From Xylogone sp. PMI_703 (taxonomy: Eukaryota; Ascomycota; Leotiomycetes): DNA of 64,000 bases. Positions 37,248-49,686 of the stretch are shown in pieces (position 1 is the first letter of the stretch; every line of letters starts with the position of its first letter). A program made the position numbers and the translations under genes. The notes under the pieces are model-generated. The model made no database searches. It worked only from the letters and a program-made list of their open reading frames with translations, and was not told where the DNA came from. The DNA lies in NCBI GenBank assembly GCA_021399445.1, contig JAJTUQ010000002.1:2852001-2916000 (forward strand), in the 5' to 3' direction.

Positions 37248-39969
37248 ATGGTTGGCGACGATATGGAAATATCGTCAGAGCACGGTCGCAATGTCGGCGA
37301 CGAGGATATCGATATTGATATTGACCTCACCACGGGACAAGCTGATGAAGACTATATACTGGACGATGTTGAACCCCACGAAGGGTTTCAAGATGGCCCA
37401 CAGCATAACACTCTTCAAGATGTCAATACGGATGATTTGATGATTGACGACGATGATAATTCGTACGTTATGGATGACGCTGATGTCGAACCTGACGGTG
37501 GCCGGATGGAATCCGAAACCATGGAGATGCCTTACGCAACAGAACAGTCTGTGAACGATCCTTTCGTTGACATGGATCCGGAAGCTTTGGTACAGCATAC
37601 CACAGATACATCCATTCATGCCGCAGAGATCTCGTGGGAGCAACCGGAGCAACCGCAGCAAGCTGGGGGTCTACTCTCCGAGGTTACGGTAGAAACAGAA
37701 ACAGGCGACTCAAACGGCGCGTCTAATCAGTCTGAAACCCTTGTATACGATACTTCATCTAAAAAGCCTGTGGATATACCAGAGGAAGCAACAGAACAAT
37801 CCGAACCCAAAGAATCCATAAAGGGAAGTCCTCCTGCTGTGGAGGAAGAAAGACCTCTAAGTCCTCCCGAGGTAGTGACTGAAGTTCACTCTCCAGCAAT
37901 TGAACAAAGCGACAGCCATGCAGATACAGTGCATGAATTGGCTGCTACGGAAGATCGTTCTGATGGAGACGATAATCAGGCTGAGACTGGTAAAGTACTC
38001 GCCTCACCACCTAATATTACCGTGGTCTATCAAGCGGCAGAATACGCACTATTTTCCACATCGGAACATGATGATCCGGACTCCTATTTTCTTAGAGATA
38101 TGTCAATAATGCAAAAGTCCCTTTCCACTTTCTTCTCTTCTATTCGAGACATTATTCAGGATGACTTATCTGCTGAGGATGAGTTATGTCTTGCAGTGGA
38201 GGTCTTAGGACTTGAAACTGATGAGGTAACTACTCTAGTTTTCTTCATATCTTCCACGCTAACAGTTACTAGGCATCAGCATCGTTAATGCAAGACGTCA
38301 CATTGAATCAGGTAGTCGATGTATACCAGAAACTTTTGCAAAATGACGGCGTGGAAGCAGATCACCCATTGAGTATAATGCTTAGTATCAGACCAAAATT
38401 CACCACCAGACTGGTCAGTCTAATTAGCCAGGCTGCGGAAGGCCATGGTTTATCCAAAGTTATAACCTGGCACGATGACAGCGAAAGTGCAGATGATACA
38501 GCAGAAATTGCCCAAAATGGGAGTCTCCAGGTACACAAGAGTCAAGACGATACCCATAATGGTATTAGCCAGGTGTCGCCCGATGAGGTGAATGGTCAAG
38601 AGGCTACTGATGTAGCATATACACCTCAGAAGGAGATCTCTAGCGAACCACAACAAGCCATTGAAATGACGAAGCCGGAGACTGCCAGTCATGAGACTAG
38701 TGGTGAGAATCAAACTTTGGATAGCTCTACTTTCGTGCCAATAGCAACTGAAGAGGGTTTGCAGCACGAAGATAAAGAGGGATCAGCTACTGGCAATAAC
38801 GAAAAGGAAGAGAACGATCTGTTAGACTACGATGATGAGGATGTTCATCAGGTAGACAATTCCGATAGGCCACTTGTGCGCGAGGCCAAGGCTGATCAGG
38901 ACAATACAAAGACTGGTATGTTCGAGCACCTCTCTCCCCGTTATAAGAGACCTAATTTATCTTAGAATACGCTGTTACTAACGAAGATCCTCACCCTGAA
39001 TCAACATTTGCTGAGGAACATATTCCCGAACAGACAAACGAACATGAAGGTAATATACACTTAGAAGAATATGATGCTCCGCCAGAACGAGAAGAAGATA
39101 GTGGCCAATATGATGAAAAATCAGATGATGCAGAGCATGAAGACAATCAGGACGCCCAACATGAGGAAGATGAATCAGATGGCCCAGAAGATGACCAAAC
39201 TCATCATCAAGCAGCTAGTGGGGACTACATACATGATGAGCTGAGTTATGAACATGAAGGTGCGACCCATGAGGAATTCACCTATGGATCGAGTGAATTA
39301 GCAGAGCGAACTACTGCTGCTGGCGACACGGACACCCATGCCACCTTTGAAGACAAGAGCAATTCAGACCGTCAATATGACAACGTTGATGAACAAGAAG
39401 ATCCGGAAGAACCAGAGTATAATGGAGTTGATGGCGAGGAAGAACAAGAGTACGATGAAACTGGTGAGGAGGAGCCTACTTACACTTATTCGGCAATTGA
39501 AAACAGAGGGGAAGAAGATACAACTCGTGACAACAGCTCCATCGCTACAAGCCCCGCTCAAAATAATCCCACGTCAAGTAACTTCACATTTACTGACCTT
39601 GTGGAGTCGGAAAGCGCTACCATGAGTGCAAATACCCTGGAGGCCGACGAGATCGATTTGGGCGAGGCACAGGACGAAATTGAAAACGGAGTTGACCATA
39701 ACACCCCTGACGCAAATGAGTATGAGCTCAAAGAACAAGAAGATGAGATCGACTACGATGACGAAGATGAATCAGAGGTAGTAGAACACCAAAAGACCCC
39801 AGTACCAGAAATTACTTCCGAACCAAATGGCAGCTCAGGGAAAAGACTGCGAGCGGATGCAGGTTTGGAAGACATTCTCGATGAAGACAGCCAAGGTTCG
39901 TATAACTTACTGATCTACAGTTTTTGATTTACTAATACTTCTGTAGAAGCTAAACGCCCTCGTTCCTGA
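37248..39969 (+). CDS. Very acidic, largely disordered protein with a short globular block
   Basis: Four exons, 37248-38225, 38273-38915, 38966-39895 and 39947-39969, give 857 residues. I do not recognise the family. The composition is extreme in Asp/Glu: DEDIDIDIDL near the start, many DDD and EEE runs, and His-Glu-Asp repeats around 39060-39260. The only compact segment is about residues 253-375 (ITVVYQAAEYALFS, FFSSIRDIIQDDL, LCLAVEVLGLE and, across intron 1, PLSIMLSIRPKF). It ends with KRPRS, a candidate nuclear signal encoded mostly by the 23-nt last exon. Acidic chaperone or chromatin roles are conceivable but unsupported. It is divergent from coatomer delta. Confidence 0.8.
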
Positions 39970-41467
39970 GTTGCTTCTAGTTATCCCTACAAGCACTTAC
40001 CTATTCGACCTGCCGACTGACTTAACCCTCCTTGTGGGATAATCAGTATAACGGCCAACCCTTGAAGTTTAGGCTTCATCGAAGTCCCTTGCCTATGCTA
40101 GCTTTTTTCACCATCAGCGGATAACGATAGCAGATCCTCGACCAAGTTCCCCTGTAATTCAACCAATATTTTTGTACTAACTTCTAGGCCTGAAACACGT
40201 TGCAATGGTAAGTTTCATAGGTATGGTCCCATCAACTCAAGTTTCCTTTCCTAGCCCTATCCATAACGCATTGTTACGTTGAACCACTGAGATAATACAC
40301 CTGTACATCTCGAGATTTAGCTTGGAACGGTGCAGGCAGTTTCTACTCATCAAGTGCGAATCGGATTAGGGAAAAGTTTTTTTTAATTTGCAGAGAGAAT
40401 GCGTAAAGCATCTCAGCATGTAACCAGTATTATTATAATCAGCAGGATACCCCGAGGGAAGAACTAGCCAGATTGCAGGCGCTTCTCAATTGATGAGTGG
40501 AGGAGTTTACAGCGCGCTCATCTGTCGTGCTACTTAGCCGTCAGGAGAGATTACGAGATTTGTAGGATAGTTGATAATTAATTGACAACCATCGAGAGAT
40601 TTTGCTCTGTTATAAAGTAAGCTACTATGTAGTTGATGGGTTTAATGGTACTCCGTAAGTTACTGCACCCATTGCTCCATACGTGTGCGGACAATCACGT
40701 GATAAACCCGCACCTCGGAGGTTGGGACTAGCGATATGAATCGAAACTGGCTGTGGAAACCAGCGCGGCGGCCAGCCCCAGCCCGAACACGGATACCGAT
40801 TGTGATTGCAACCATATTGCCTGCAACAGATCGTGTATTAAAGGGGAGCTGGGCCTTCAAATGCCCCACAGACCTACGCGGCCCCTCTCTTGACGACACG
40901 GACGATAAAAGCTTGCACGCAGGACTGCTGGGCGCAGTGGGCTGTGTTCCGCCTCAGGGGTAATGAGAGCGATCGACAGGCCGAATATAGCAGCCGGCTA
41001 AACGAGGCCACCATTCGCACCGGGCTGCTTAACACAAACGTTGCATAAACACTACGAGAGCCTCTTCTCATAATAATCCCATCATCCAAGACATCATTTC
41101 GTGGCCTCATCACTGGCCTCCATCGCTGTGCGCTCAGTCCCTCTTTACCTTTTCCGACGGTCTCGGACTGTCTTCCTTGGCCACAACCGCGCCGACTGCT
41201 GAATGCATTTTCATACACGTTAAATTAAAAAAGCCAGCCCATGATTATCGTCACCACCCACCTTCTACGCTCTTTTAGTTCTAGAACGTCGTCCTTAGCA
41301 AACGCACGATAACGAAATCTGGGGTCCCCGTCTTTTGTCCCATTTGCGCCTGTCTAGTGATCTAGTGGTATTGGTTGCGGCAGGATCTTCCTCTTCGAGC
41401 GTTAAGCTCAAACGCTCGCCAGAATATCATATACTGGGAAGGACGATCGGTCCATAGTGCTGGAACG
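39970..41467. other. Intergenic, no gene recognised
   Basis: 1.5 kb between the acidic protein and the NIPA transporter. It has a poly-T tract near 40377 and scattered short frames on both strands, none convincing. 41354-41400 resembles a tRNA D-arm but lacks the rest of a cloverleaf. Confidence 0.5.
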
Positions 41468-43107
41468 ATGGTTGAAGACAAGTACGCTACCCCAGCCACG
41501 TCTTCACGAATGCGCTGCCAATTTTTGGTGGCCCTTTTGGGGCGACAGCTGCTAACTCTGTGCATAGATATATTGGCCTGGCTTTGGCCATCATGTCTAC
41601 AATGGCAATAGGTAGGTGTCATGCCATACCTCATTGATATGCAGAGGAGCATCACCGCTAACTTGCGATGGGCAGGAACGAGTTTTGTTATAACGAAAAA
41701 GGTAGAATGCGCCGCTTATAACCTCTTATGACTGCATCATTCCTTTTGAACAAGGTGGCTTTACTTTTGCTCGGGTGCTGACTGTGTCACGGTATAGGGT
41801 CTCATGGACGCAGAGGAGAGACATGGTTTTGAGGGTGATGGCTTCACATATCTCAAAAGCCCGATATGGTGGGCTGGAATAATAGCTTGTATGTGCTGGT
41901 ATTGGTTACATGTGTAGAAGGATTCCGACTGACTCTATCTAGTGGTCATTGGAGAAGTTGCCAACTTTGCAGCATACGCATTTGCCCCCGCAATTCTAGT
42001 CACGCCCCTAGGAGCCCTGAGTGTCTTAATTGGAGCTGTACTGGGCTCATACTTTTTGAAAGAAGAGCTGGGCACGCTAGGGAAACTGGGATGCGCCATC
42101 TGCCTTATAGGTTCCGTTATCATAGTGTTGCATGCACCTCCTGATAAAGAAATCCAGACAATCGACGAAATCTTACACTACGCTATTCAGCCAGGTATAT
42201 TTCTCCTATCCATCCATATGTGCATCTAAGCAGCTGACAAGTATGAAGGGTTTCTTTTGTTTTGTTTAACTGTGGCCGCATTCGCCATTATAATGATCTA
42301 CAGAGTCGCTCCCAAATATGGCAGGAAGAATCCACTTGTTTACTTGTCTATTTGTTCCACTGTTGGCTCGGTCTCAGTTATGTCAGTCAAGGCTTTCGGA
42401 ATTGCTGTGAAATTAACCTTCAGTGGCCACAATCAATTCACTCATCCCTCGACATATGTATTTGTGATATTGACCGCGGTGTGTATCTTGACTCAAATGA
42501 ATTATTTCAACAAAGCTCTTAGCCAATTCCCTACGTCAATGTAGGTTCGCGATCTTCCCTTCATCTACACAGTCAATTCTAATAAAGTGACAGAGTCAAT
42601 CCACTATACTATGTTACTTTCACTACTGCAACACTATGCGCTTCATTCATTCTTTACGGCGGTTTTAATACTGCAGATGCTGTCAACACTATATCGCTTT
42701 TAAGCGGCTTCTTGGTGATATTTACAGGAGTATATCTCCTGAACCTATCCCGTGGAGATCCAGAAGGGCGCAGAATGATGAATGGCGGTGCCCACGATGG
42801 CATCGCAACTGACATTATATCGGGAATCCAGACTCGAAGAAGCATGCAAGCTAGGAGGAGTACCGATCCTCATAGATTAAGCATGGGAAGCAATTACGGG
42901 AGAGGAGGTGATAGAGAAGGCTTGATGAATGGATACGATGAAGAAGAAAGCGCAGGCTTTGGCCTGACGGATCTAGCTGAGGACAGTGAAGAAGACAACC
43001 CGCCTCGGCGCGCGAATGGGAATGGAAATGGTAAGCTCAATGGCGTCAAGCGGAGCTTTACCGACCCCTCCCAGAATGAAAGGCCAAAGAGATCATTCCA
43101 AAGGTGA
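41468..43107 (+). CDS. NIPA-family magnesium transporter
   Basis: Seven exons: 41468-41481, 41568-41611, 41676-41701, 41798-41888, 41943-42194, 42249-42540 and 42594-43107, giving 410 residues. About nine hydrophobic segments cover residues 5-310: the family start KYIGLALAIMSTMAIGTSFV, the strongly conserved APAILVTPLGALSVLIGAVL, and IVNPLYYVTFTTATL near the end. The C-terminal ~100 residues are a hydrophilic cytosolic tail rich in Arg, Ser, Gly and Asn with an acidic patch. NIPA proteins carry Mg2+ across the plasma or endosomal membrane in the EamA-like fold. The first three coding exons are tiny (14, 44 and 26 nt) but phases fit throughout. Confidence 0.93.
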
Positions 43108-43528
43108 TTTCTTAGGAGTCCAGGTAGCATGGGTTCACTTTTCTTAAATCTCCATGGTCATCGGATTCAATTTGGAGGGAGTAAAGGTATATGTACTTCA
43201 GCTTTGACTGCGATTTTATATATATACGGCAATACGACATATTGGCGTTTGGGTAATTCTACACGGCAAGAGGGAGGGGGTCTTGATATCATGTACGATA
43301 TATGAGATGTAAATTAGGCGCATCTGCATGGAAGGGTAGTCATTCATAGGTCATCAGGAATTGGTAACATATCACAAGTCTTCATATCTTGACTCGTTCT
43401 TACAGTTTTGAAAGCCGTGAATTTATTTTATTTATGGCTATGATTACAAGCCCAGAGCATAAACCCATAAAAGCTCGCATGCAAATGATCCGGACACGCG
43501 CCACACCCAATCTCATCCCATTTCATAT

Positions 43529-44387
43529 CTATTGCTCCTCCACTGGCTGCTCCTCAGAACCTTGTTGCTCCTGTAAACGGGCTGCCTCAGCGGCTTGCTG
43601 GGCGGCCGCAGCCTTCGCACCGTAGTCTTGGCTCATTGGTTGAACAACAGTCTGCTCCTCCTTTGGCTCAATGATAGTGACAGAGTCAGGCAGCGACTTC
43701 TGAGGTCCAGACTTTCCTTCAGGATCTGAGCCACGCATGATCTTAACCTTGATACCAAGAACACCCTGTCGGAGAAGAACGTGACGAGTAGCAGAATCAA
43801 TGAAGTCCTTAGCTGGCTGACCGGAGTGGATCATGAAGCCATCAGTGAACTTCATGCTCTTGGCACGGGCAGCGCGGAGCTTTCCAGAGACAACAACTTC
43901 ACAACCCTTGGCACCACTCTCCATGATGAATCGGAGGACACCATAGCATGCTCGTCGGACAGCAAGGCCGTTGAGGAGCTTGTATCGCAGCGACTCACAT
44001 TGGGCGACGGCAGAGAGACCACGGTTCTGGACCTTGGCGGCGTAGAGGGAGACGGAGTTTTCTGGGAATTTGAATCGCTTCTGGATGAGGGAGGTGAGTT
44101 CACGGATACGACGACCTTGCTCTCCGAGAACTTCTTGTGTGTGGGTTGCCCGAATGATGATATCGGTGACGGTGGGAGTAACTCGAACTTCGACTCCAGA
44201 GTATCCCTCCTCAGCCAATTCACGCTGGAAGAACTCGTTCAACTCAGCATAGAACACACCATCAGCGACGAACTTTCTCCGCTTCGAGCTGTGTCCGAAT
44301 GTCAGTATTATAGCTGCGATAAGATAATTTGTATCTTAATTTTGTGGTGAATCCTTACATAGCGGCACCTGGTACTCCGGAGGCCAT
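43529..44387 (-). CDS. RPS3: 40S ribosomal protein S3 (uS3)
   Basis: Exon 1 (44387-44359, [10 protein letters not shown]) and exon 2 (44288-43529) join over a 70-nt intron to give 262 residues. [18 protein letters not shown], then the KH-type segment [20 protein letters not shown] and [15 protein letters not shown], and the S3 C-terminal domain ([29 protein letters not shown]) are all present. A Gln/Ala/Glu-rich tail follows, as in other fungi. uS3 sits at the mRNA entry channel of the small subunit. It is divergent from the uL22 gene, with 325 bp between start codons. Confidence 0.97.
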
Positions 44388-44712
44388 GGTTGCGGAATAT
44401 GTGATCTGAGATTGAACCTGTTGTGTAGGCTCAATGTACTTCTCTCGTCGCTGGTCGCAAGTCGCTGGGTTGGAGAGGTCGACTTCGATATCGCGATTAG
44501 AATTTAGGAAGGGTATTTTGTGGGTTTGCCCTCATCCCACCCAAGCGAAAAGTTCTTGCCGCCTTGAATATGAGGCATTAACGAATCGATTTGTGGTCCA
44601 CGTGACCCACTATGAAGCGAAAAGTTTAGGGCAAAATGACATTTCACCAAACACCTCGAAAAGAGAGACGACAATCAACGAAGTAACGACACCGTCGCCC
44701 ACAACCACAACG
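44388..44712. promoter_or_regulatory. Shared 325-bp promoter region of divergent ribosomal protein genes
   Basis: The start codons of uS3 (minus) and uL22 (plus) flank this region, so it must hold both promoters. A CACGTG core lies near 44600 (TCCACGTGACCC), a bHLH-type site. CA-rich tracts near 44640-44712 precede the uL22 ATG. A shared promoter would give matched output of one small- and one large-subunit protein; that is inference from layout. Confidence 0.6.
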
Positions 44713-45580
44713 ATGGTAAGGCATTTCTATTCTCTCAGATTAATCGTATTATCATTGCCTCGCCCTCCTCTCGCTGGCTTTTCTGGTTGCTTCGAATGAA
44801 GTAGCCTTTCTCCTACGACACTTACTCAAATGCCAATTTGACGATCCCTTGCGACAACATGTATCCGGAAATATGAAGCTAATTGAGCAATTTCTAGGTT
44901 CGATACGCAGCAACAGAGATTCACCCGACCAAGTCGGCACGCGCTCGTGGTGCCTACCTCCGAGTCTCCTTCAAGAACACCCGCGAGACCGCCCAGGCTA
45001 TCAATGGCTGGAAATTAGAGCGTGCTGTTAAGTTCTTGGAGAATGTCAAGGAGCACAAGGAGGCTGTCCCCATGAGACGGTATGCTGGAGGAACCGGACG
45101 TGCTGCGCAGGGTATGAAACTTCCCGGACCTCAAATCTGATATTTTGGTGGACATGGTTCTGATACGGACTATTATAGGCAAGCAATTCGGTGTCACCCG
45201 TGCCCGATGGCCAGTCAAGTCCGCCGAGTTCCTTCTCGGTCTCCTCAAGAACGCAGAGGCAAATGCCGATACCAAGGGTTTGGATACCGGCAACCTCATC
45301 GTCAAGCACATCCAGGTCAACCAGGCCCCAAAGCAACGCCGACGAACGTACCGTGCTCACGGTCGTGTAAGTTTTGAATTGCAAAATGAACGAGGTAGCA
45401 ATGTGTCTAATCAATCCATAGATCAACCCATACATGTCGAACCCATGCCACATCGAATTAATCTTGACTGAGGGTGAGGAGGTTGTCCAAAAGTCTGAGG
45501 CTGTTGTTGGTCGTGAGGAAGTCCGATTGAACTCGAGACAACGTGGTGCACGTGTTCGCGCCGCTATTACTGCTGCATAG
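44713..45580 (+). CDS. RPL17: 60S ribosomal protein L17 (uL22)
   Basis: Four exons: 44713-44715 (ATG only), 44898-45111, 45179-45366 and 45422-45580, giving 187 residues. The sequence begins [20 protein letters not shown] after the ATG. It continues [34 protein letters not shown] and [20 protein letters not shown], then [15 protein letters not shown]. This is the classic eukaryotic L17, which lines the peptide exit tunnel. The 182-nt first intron placed directly after the ATG is a common arrangement in fungal ribosomal protein genes. Phases are consistent and the stop is TAG at 45580. Confidence 0.97.
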
Positions 45581-46357
45581 ATCGTTTCTTTAATGGCTGG
45601 GCATTCAAATGGGAGTAGTTTAGGGCAATGAGGATCTTCGGAGATGGCTTTCCGGGTTGGTGGCTTGTACTTCAGTAGCGTATTCCTGGTCACTCCCAAA
45701 GAAATGATTCCAAAAAAGTTTTCAAAAGCCCAATACAGTTTTCATGGTATCGTGAGAAACCAAGAGCTTGGCTGCGTCGAGATCAACCCGATAGGACACG
45801 AGACAGTGCGACTGATTATCCTCAATTGTCCACTCCCAAGAGATTTCTGGCACCATACACACCCATTCTAATATTACTTTTTTTCACTGATGCAGCACTA
45901 GGACCAGAAGAAGACCCATACTATTTTAGTATGGTGAATCTTTATATTTCCCATATTTTCTTTCTTATGAAGCTATTTTTACAACCGTCATCAACTTCAT
46001 TCCTCGTGGTATCGTAGCCCAAGCCGTTAACGCCCTCAAAACCCAGTGAATTTATTTCAATATCAAATTATTGAAGCATACCATCTAAAATCTCCATTGA
46101 TCCCATGCCAATTATATGCCATAACCCGACGTAATGCAAGAAGCGCCATGAACAGAAACCAAATGATGTTACAAAATTAGAGGGCGAGGCCATGGCGAAG
46201 CTTTCCGGAATCCAATACTAGGCGTCCGAAGGCTTTCAAGGATCTAAAAATGGCAAGAAGCATCTTTCAAATCGTTTTTCATAACTTCATACCGTGATGT
46301 TGAAGGGACCGAAGACATCTGAAGGCATCCGTGGGCTTTATAACTTCAGATTTAGAT
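45581..46357. other. Convergent intergenic spacer
   Basis: 3' flanks of uL22 (plus) and the F-box gene (minus). It is AT-rich, with no frame or RNA gene supportable. Confidence 0.5.
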
Positions 46358-48788
46358 CTAATTATCATCAGGTAACGTAGCGGGGATATCGACTTCTCCA
46401 GAAAACCGTCCTTTTCCAGGAAAAGGTAGACCATCAGCTTTCGCCTCAGTTATTAACCTTTTACGCCTCGCCGGCCAACCGAATTTTAAATCCCATGCGT
46501 TCTCGAGAGTCATCTCTTCGACAGGGTCAATGTAATTAGCTATAACTCCCAAGTTGGAATCATCAGTCTTCATCATCCACTCCTCTAGCTCTTTCTTCCG
46601 GCTGCTAGCTGATTCGGTAAGGCGTGCGGCAGGTCGATCTAGCATTGACTGGTCAAAGTCAAGTGGAAGTTTGACATAACCACATGATTCAAACTTAATT
46701 TTGGCAAGCCGGCTCGGAAGATAGCTTGGAGGCTCGATCTCAATCTCGTTGGACTGCCTGATATGTTGTAGCTTCTGGTTCGGCGCTGTAGATTCAAGAA
46801 ACCAAGCCCACGAGCCCATTCGCGGTTGTTTGAACCAGTTTTGTTGCGCGATTTCCGTGTTGTTTAACTGTGGTTGTTGGTTAGGTGGGCCGGCAATCAT
46901 GGCATTCCAAAGAGCAAGGAGTTGCTGGTTCGCAAGGGCGGGTTGGTTGGCCTGAAGGAGATGATTGTGTATAATAACACCTTGCGGTGCCTGAAAATTT
47001 GGCTGTTGGACAATATGGACGAAACCAAATGCATCCGCATTCTCTTGAACAGGACCGGGATTTGCATTATGACGCAGTGAAGCTGTCAGGGAGACGGAAT
47101 CGAGGCTTAACTTGCCCAAGGTCTGTTGGTGTATACGTGTGAATTTCACTAGGATATGAGGGCTAATCCAGCAGTTCTTTAGTGAAAAATGTTGAATGTA
47201 TGGAAGTAACAGCACATCAACCTCCTCCTTCCTATTTACCATACCAGAAGCCTTTGGGATGAGAGGTGCGGGTAAGACATGTCGATTACGGGCAAAAATT
47301 CCAGGAGCTTCTTCGCCTCCACCCACCCATTCGAAGTGTAGAGTCGTAATATTCTTCCTATGCGCAATATGGTATGTGAATAGCTGAAATACTCCGGCCA
47401 CCGATGACGACGGGAGAAGTGAGATATCTTGGACCCAACTTGTCGGCAGTTTGGTTACTTCACGCCAATCAGGAATAATACCTAAAGAAAGCTCACGAAG
47501 GTGAGGAAGAGAGTCCCAAAAATCGGGACGCCGAAATAGAGATATCTGACGATGTGGAAGTCGTGCAATTGTAAGTGTATCGATATGTTTGAAAGTTTGG
47601 GGATTATCAATAATGGCAATCGAATATGACTGTACAAACGCACGTTGAGCCCATTCAATTTCTAGCAGCATCTCTCTCTGAGGTAGTGTAAGATTTCTTG
47701 GTTTAAGTGGGTAGCCAGAGTCTTCTGAACTGATGTCCAATAACTCAACCTCATTATCATCACTATCAGTAACACCTTCTCCTGCAGCCGTCATCGGAGA
47801 AGAGCTAGGAGTATAGTCACGATCCGGCACTGCTGGAGGCGTATCTGGTTGTAAATACAACTGGTCTGTTAAACCAGTCTCGAGGTTTAGTGTCTCTGTA
47901 GTTTCCCTATGAACAGATTCAAATTCTGCAGGAGCAGTTATGGGTTGACTCGTAATGTGGTACCTAGTATCAGAGGCTTGTGGCGTGAGCTTCGTCTTGC
48001 GCGCATTCTTTTTGTTCCTGACGCCGTACTTTGGTTCAGGTACGAATCTTGTCTGTCCAAAGACAGGATATTTGCTTCCACGCTCCATGACCTTTGGATT
48101 TTTATCAGGTCCGGCCAACCAACCAATACCTCCATCAATTGAGAGAGCAAGTTCTCTAGCATTTGTAATATACCTCAGCGCTTTTGTCATCGTCCTAGTT
48201 TCGTCGGCAGCGAGTTCTAATCCTTCCAATTGAGAATATCTGTTATACTTTTTAAATGGCCATTTATAAGTACCCCAAAAGCTTGTGATCTCTTCTTGAT
48301 CACTCTTAGTAGGGGGCCTGGCTAGTTTGTTTTCATCAATTTCGAAGCTCATCGCGAATTGTAGTATGTGTCTTCCAAACCCTTGAAACACTCTCATTCC
48401 TCTATCTTGAAGCATGACTGAACTTCTTGCAGAAGGGTTCTCCAATCCGATACTACTTTCAGAAGCAATGCCATATATCTCCGACTTGAATGGTACAACT
48501 ACTGTGCGAAACAAGTATGCCGTGACTTTCTCCTCGAATTCCTTGTTGACAAGCCTCATGTTCTGAATAGTGCTTCGCGGAAGATAAGAAATTATTAGGT
48601 TGAATATTTCGACAGGAATTCTTTCCGCTGGCCATGATGCTACAAGGATTAATGTTAGTCGCTGCTAAAAGTCGTCCTGTACGACATATACAGTTTCACT
48701 TGGGTTATAAGGACTGACCCTGCATTTCTTTCCTCGTTGGAGTGGCTCTTCTAACCTTTCGACGTTTAGCCGTGGAAGTACCCGGCAT
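46358..48788 (-). CDS. F-box protein, large
   Basis: Exon 1 is 48788-48719 and exon 2 is 48639-46358, giving 783 residues from the ATG that starts MPGTSTAKRRKVRR. The F-box spans about residues 25-75: WPAERIPVEIFNLIISYLP, then RSTIQNMRLVNKEFEEKVTAYLF across the join. Exon 2 ends TLPDDN. A long middle holds disordered segments, and several Leu-rich stretches near 47100-47650 could be irregular leucine-rich repeats. F-box proteins present substrates to SCF ubiquitin ligases; the substrate here is unknown. The upstream limit is uncertain, because the frame is open further (to the region of 48860) but without a better ATG. Confidence 0.75.
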
Positions 48789-49686
48789 AGTCAGGAAGTT
48801 GCTCAAAAATTGGTCTGGTGAAAGATTGTTTGAATTGGACCCTCCAGCAGATGACGACGTTACCTGGAAAGTCCGGAATTATAGAGAGCTATCTAGTTGA
48901 AGGCGGCCACAGCATTCCATATGAATCCTTGATATCGAGTCGATTTAATGCATGAAGTTGATTGTGGCTCATTTCAGAACACAACTCAACGCACTGCACG
49001 GCGTTCGTATATCAGCAGTATGTGGGGAAATATTAGTAGAGCTTCGAGGCTTTCATCATCAGCCTCTCTATTCGAGGTGGGGTGTCAAAGGTGAGGTGCC
49101 GGCAATATTTACTGCACTTTCTGCCTGGGGCCGTTACTGCCAAACGCAGGTGGCTTGTTCACATGCAGCATAAGCCTAGGATCCCAGCCTTGCCAAGTTC
49201 ATCAACAGATTGCAGCGATCTAGACCTTCAAGGCACAAAACTATCGTAGACAACAGTCTGAGGTAGAAACCAAAGCGTTCCTGGTATTTATATGCGTTAT
49301 TAAATTATATTCAATCTATTGGTTGGCCTCAAAATTAATTCACTCTTCTCTAAGGTTGGGATTAGCTGGGCCGAGTTTCTAAATCGCACAATAGCATGTT
49401 TGCAAACCCATGTACAATATAGTATATTCCCCCAGACTTTCAGCACGGGGTCAGCGTGACATCGTTTTACAGACGCTAATGTCTCATAGGACATGTGTAG
49501 ATGAATATTGATATAATATTTGTGAGAACAGCATCCCGATTATGGTAATACACCAGACGCCATACCGGCCCATTACAATAACCAATTCTACCCGTCCGTC
49601 TATACGCCAGTCTCCCCTGCGCCATATATGCCCAACCACCACAAGTATTCAACCAATAACGCCATTTAATTTCACCAGAAGCGGTC
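48789..49686. other. Intergenic, nothing recognised
   Basis: Upstream region of the F-box gene and 3' flank of the next minus-strand gene. The open extension of F-box exon 1 to about 48865 might be 5' leader or a further coding exon. 49540-49690 is rich in CCA on the plus strand. Confidence 0.45.

Noticed and set aside
41354..41400. tRNA-like D-arm (TCTAGTGGTATTGG)
   Set aside because: No matching acceptor stem, anticodon stem or T-loop TTCRANY within the needed distance.
43781..44350. 189-residue frame on the plus strand
   Set aside because: Antisense to uS3. Ribosomal protein codon bias often leaves the opposite strand open.
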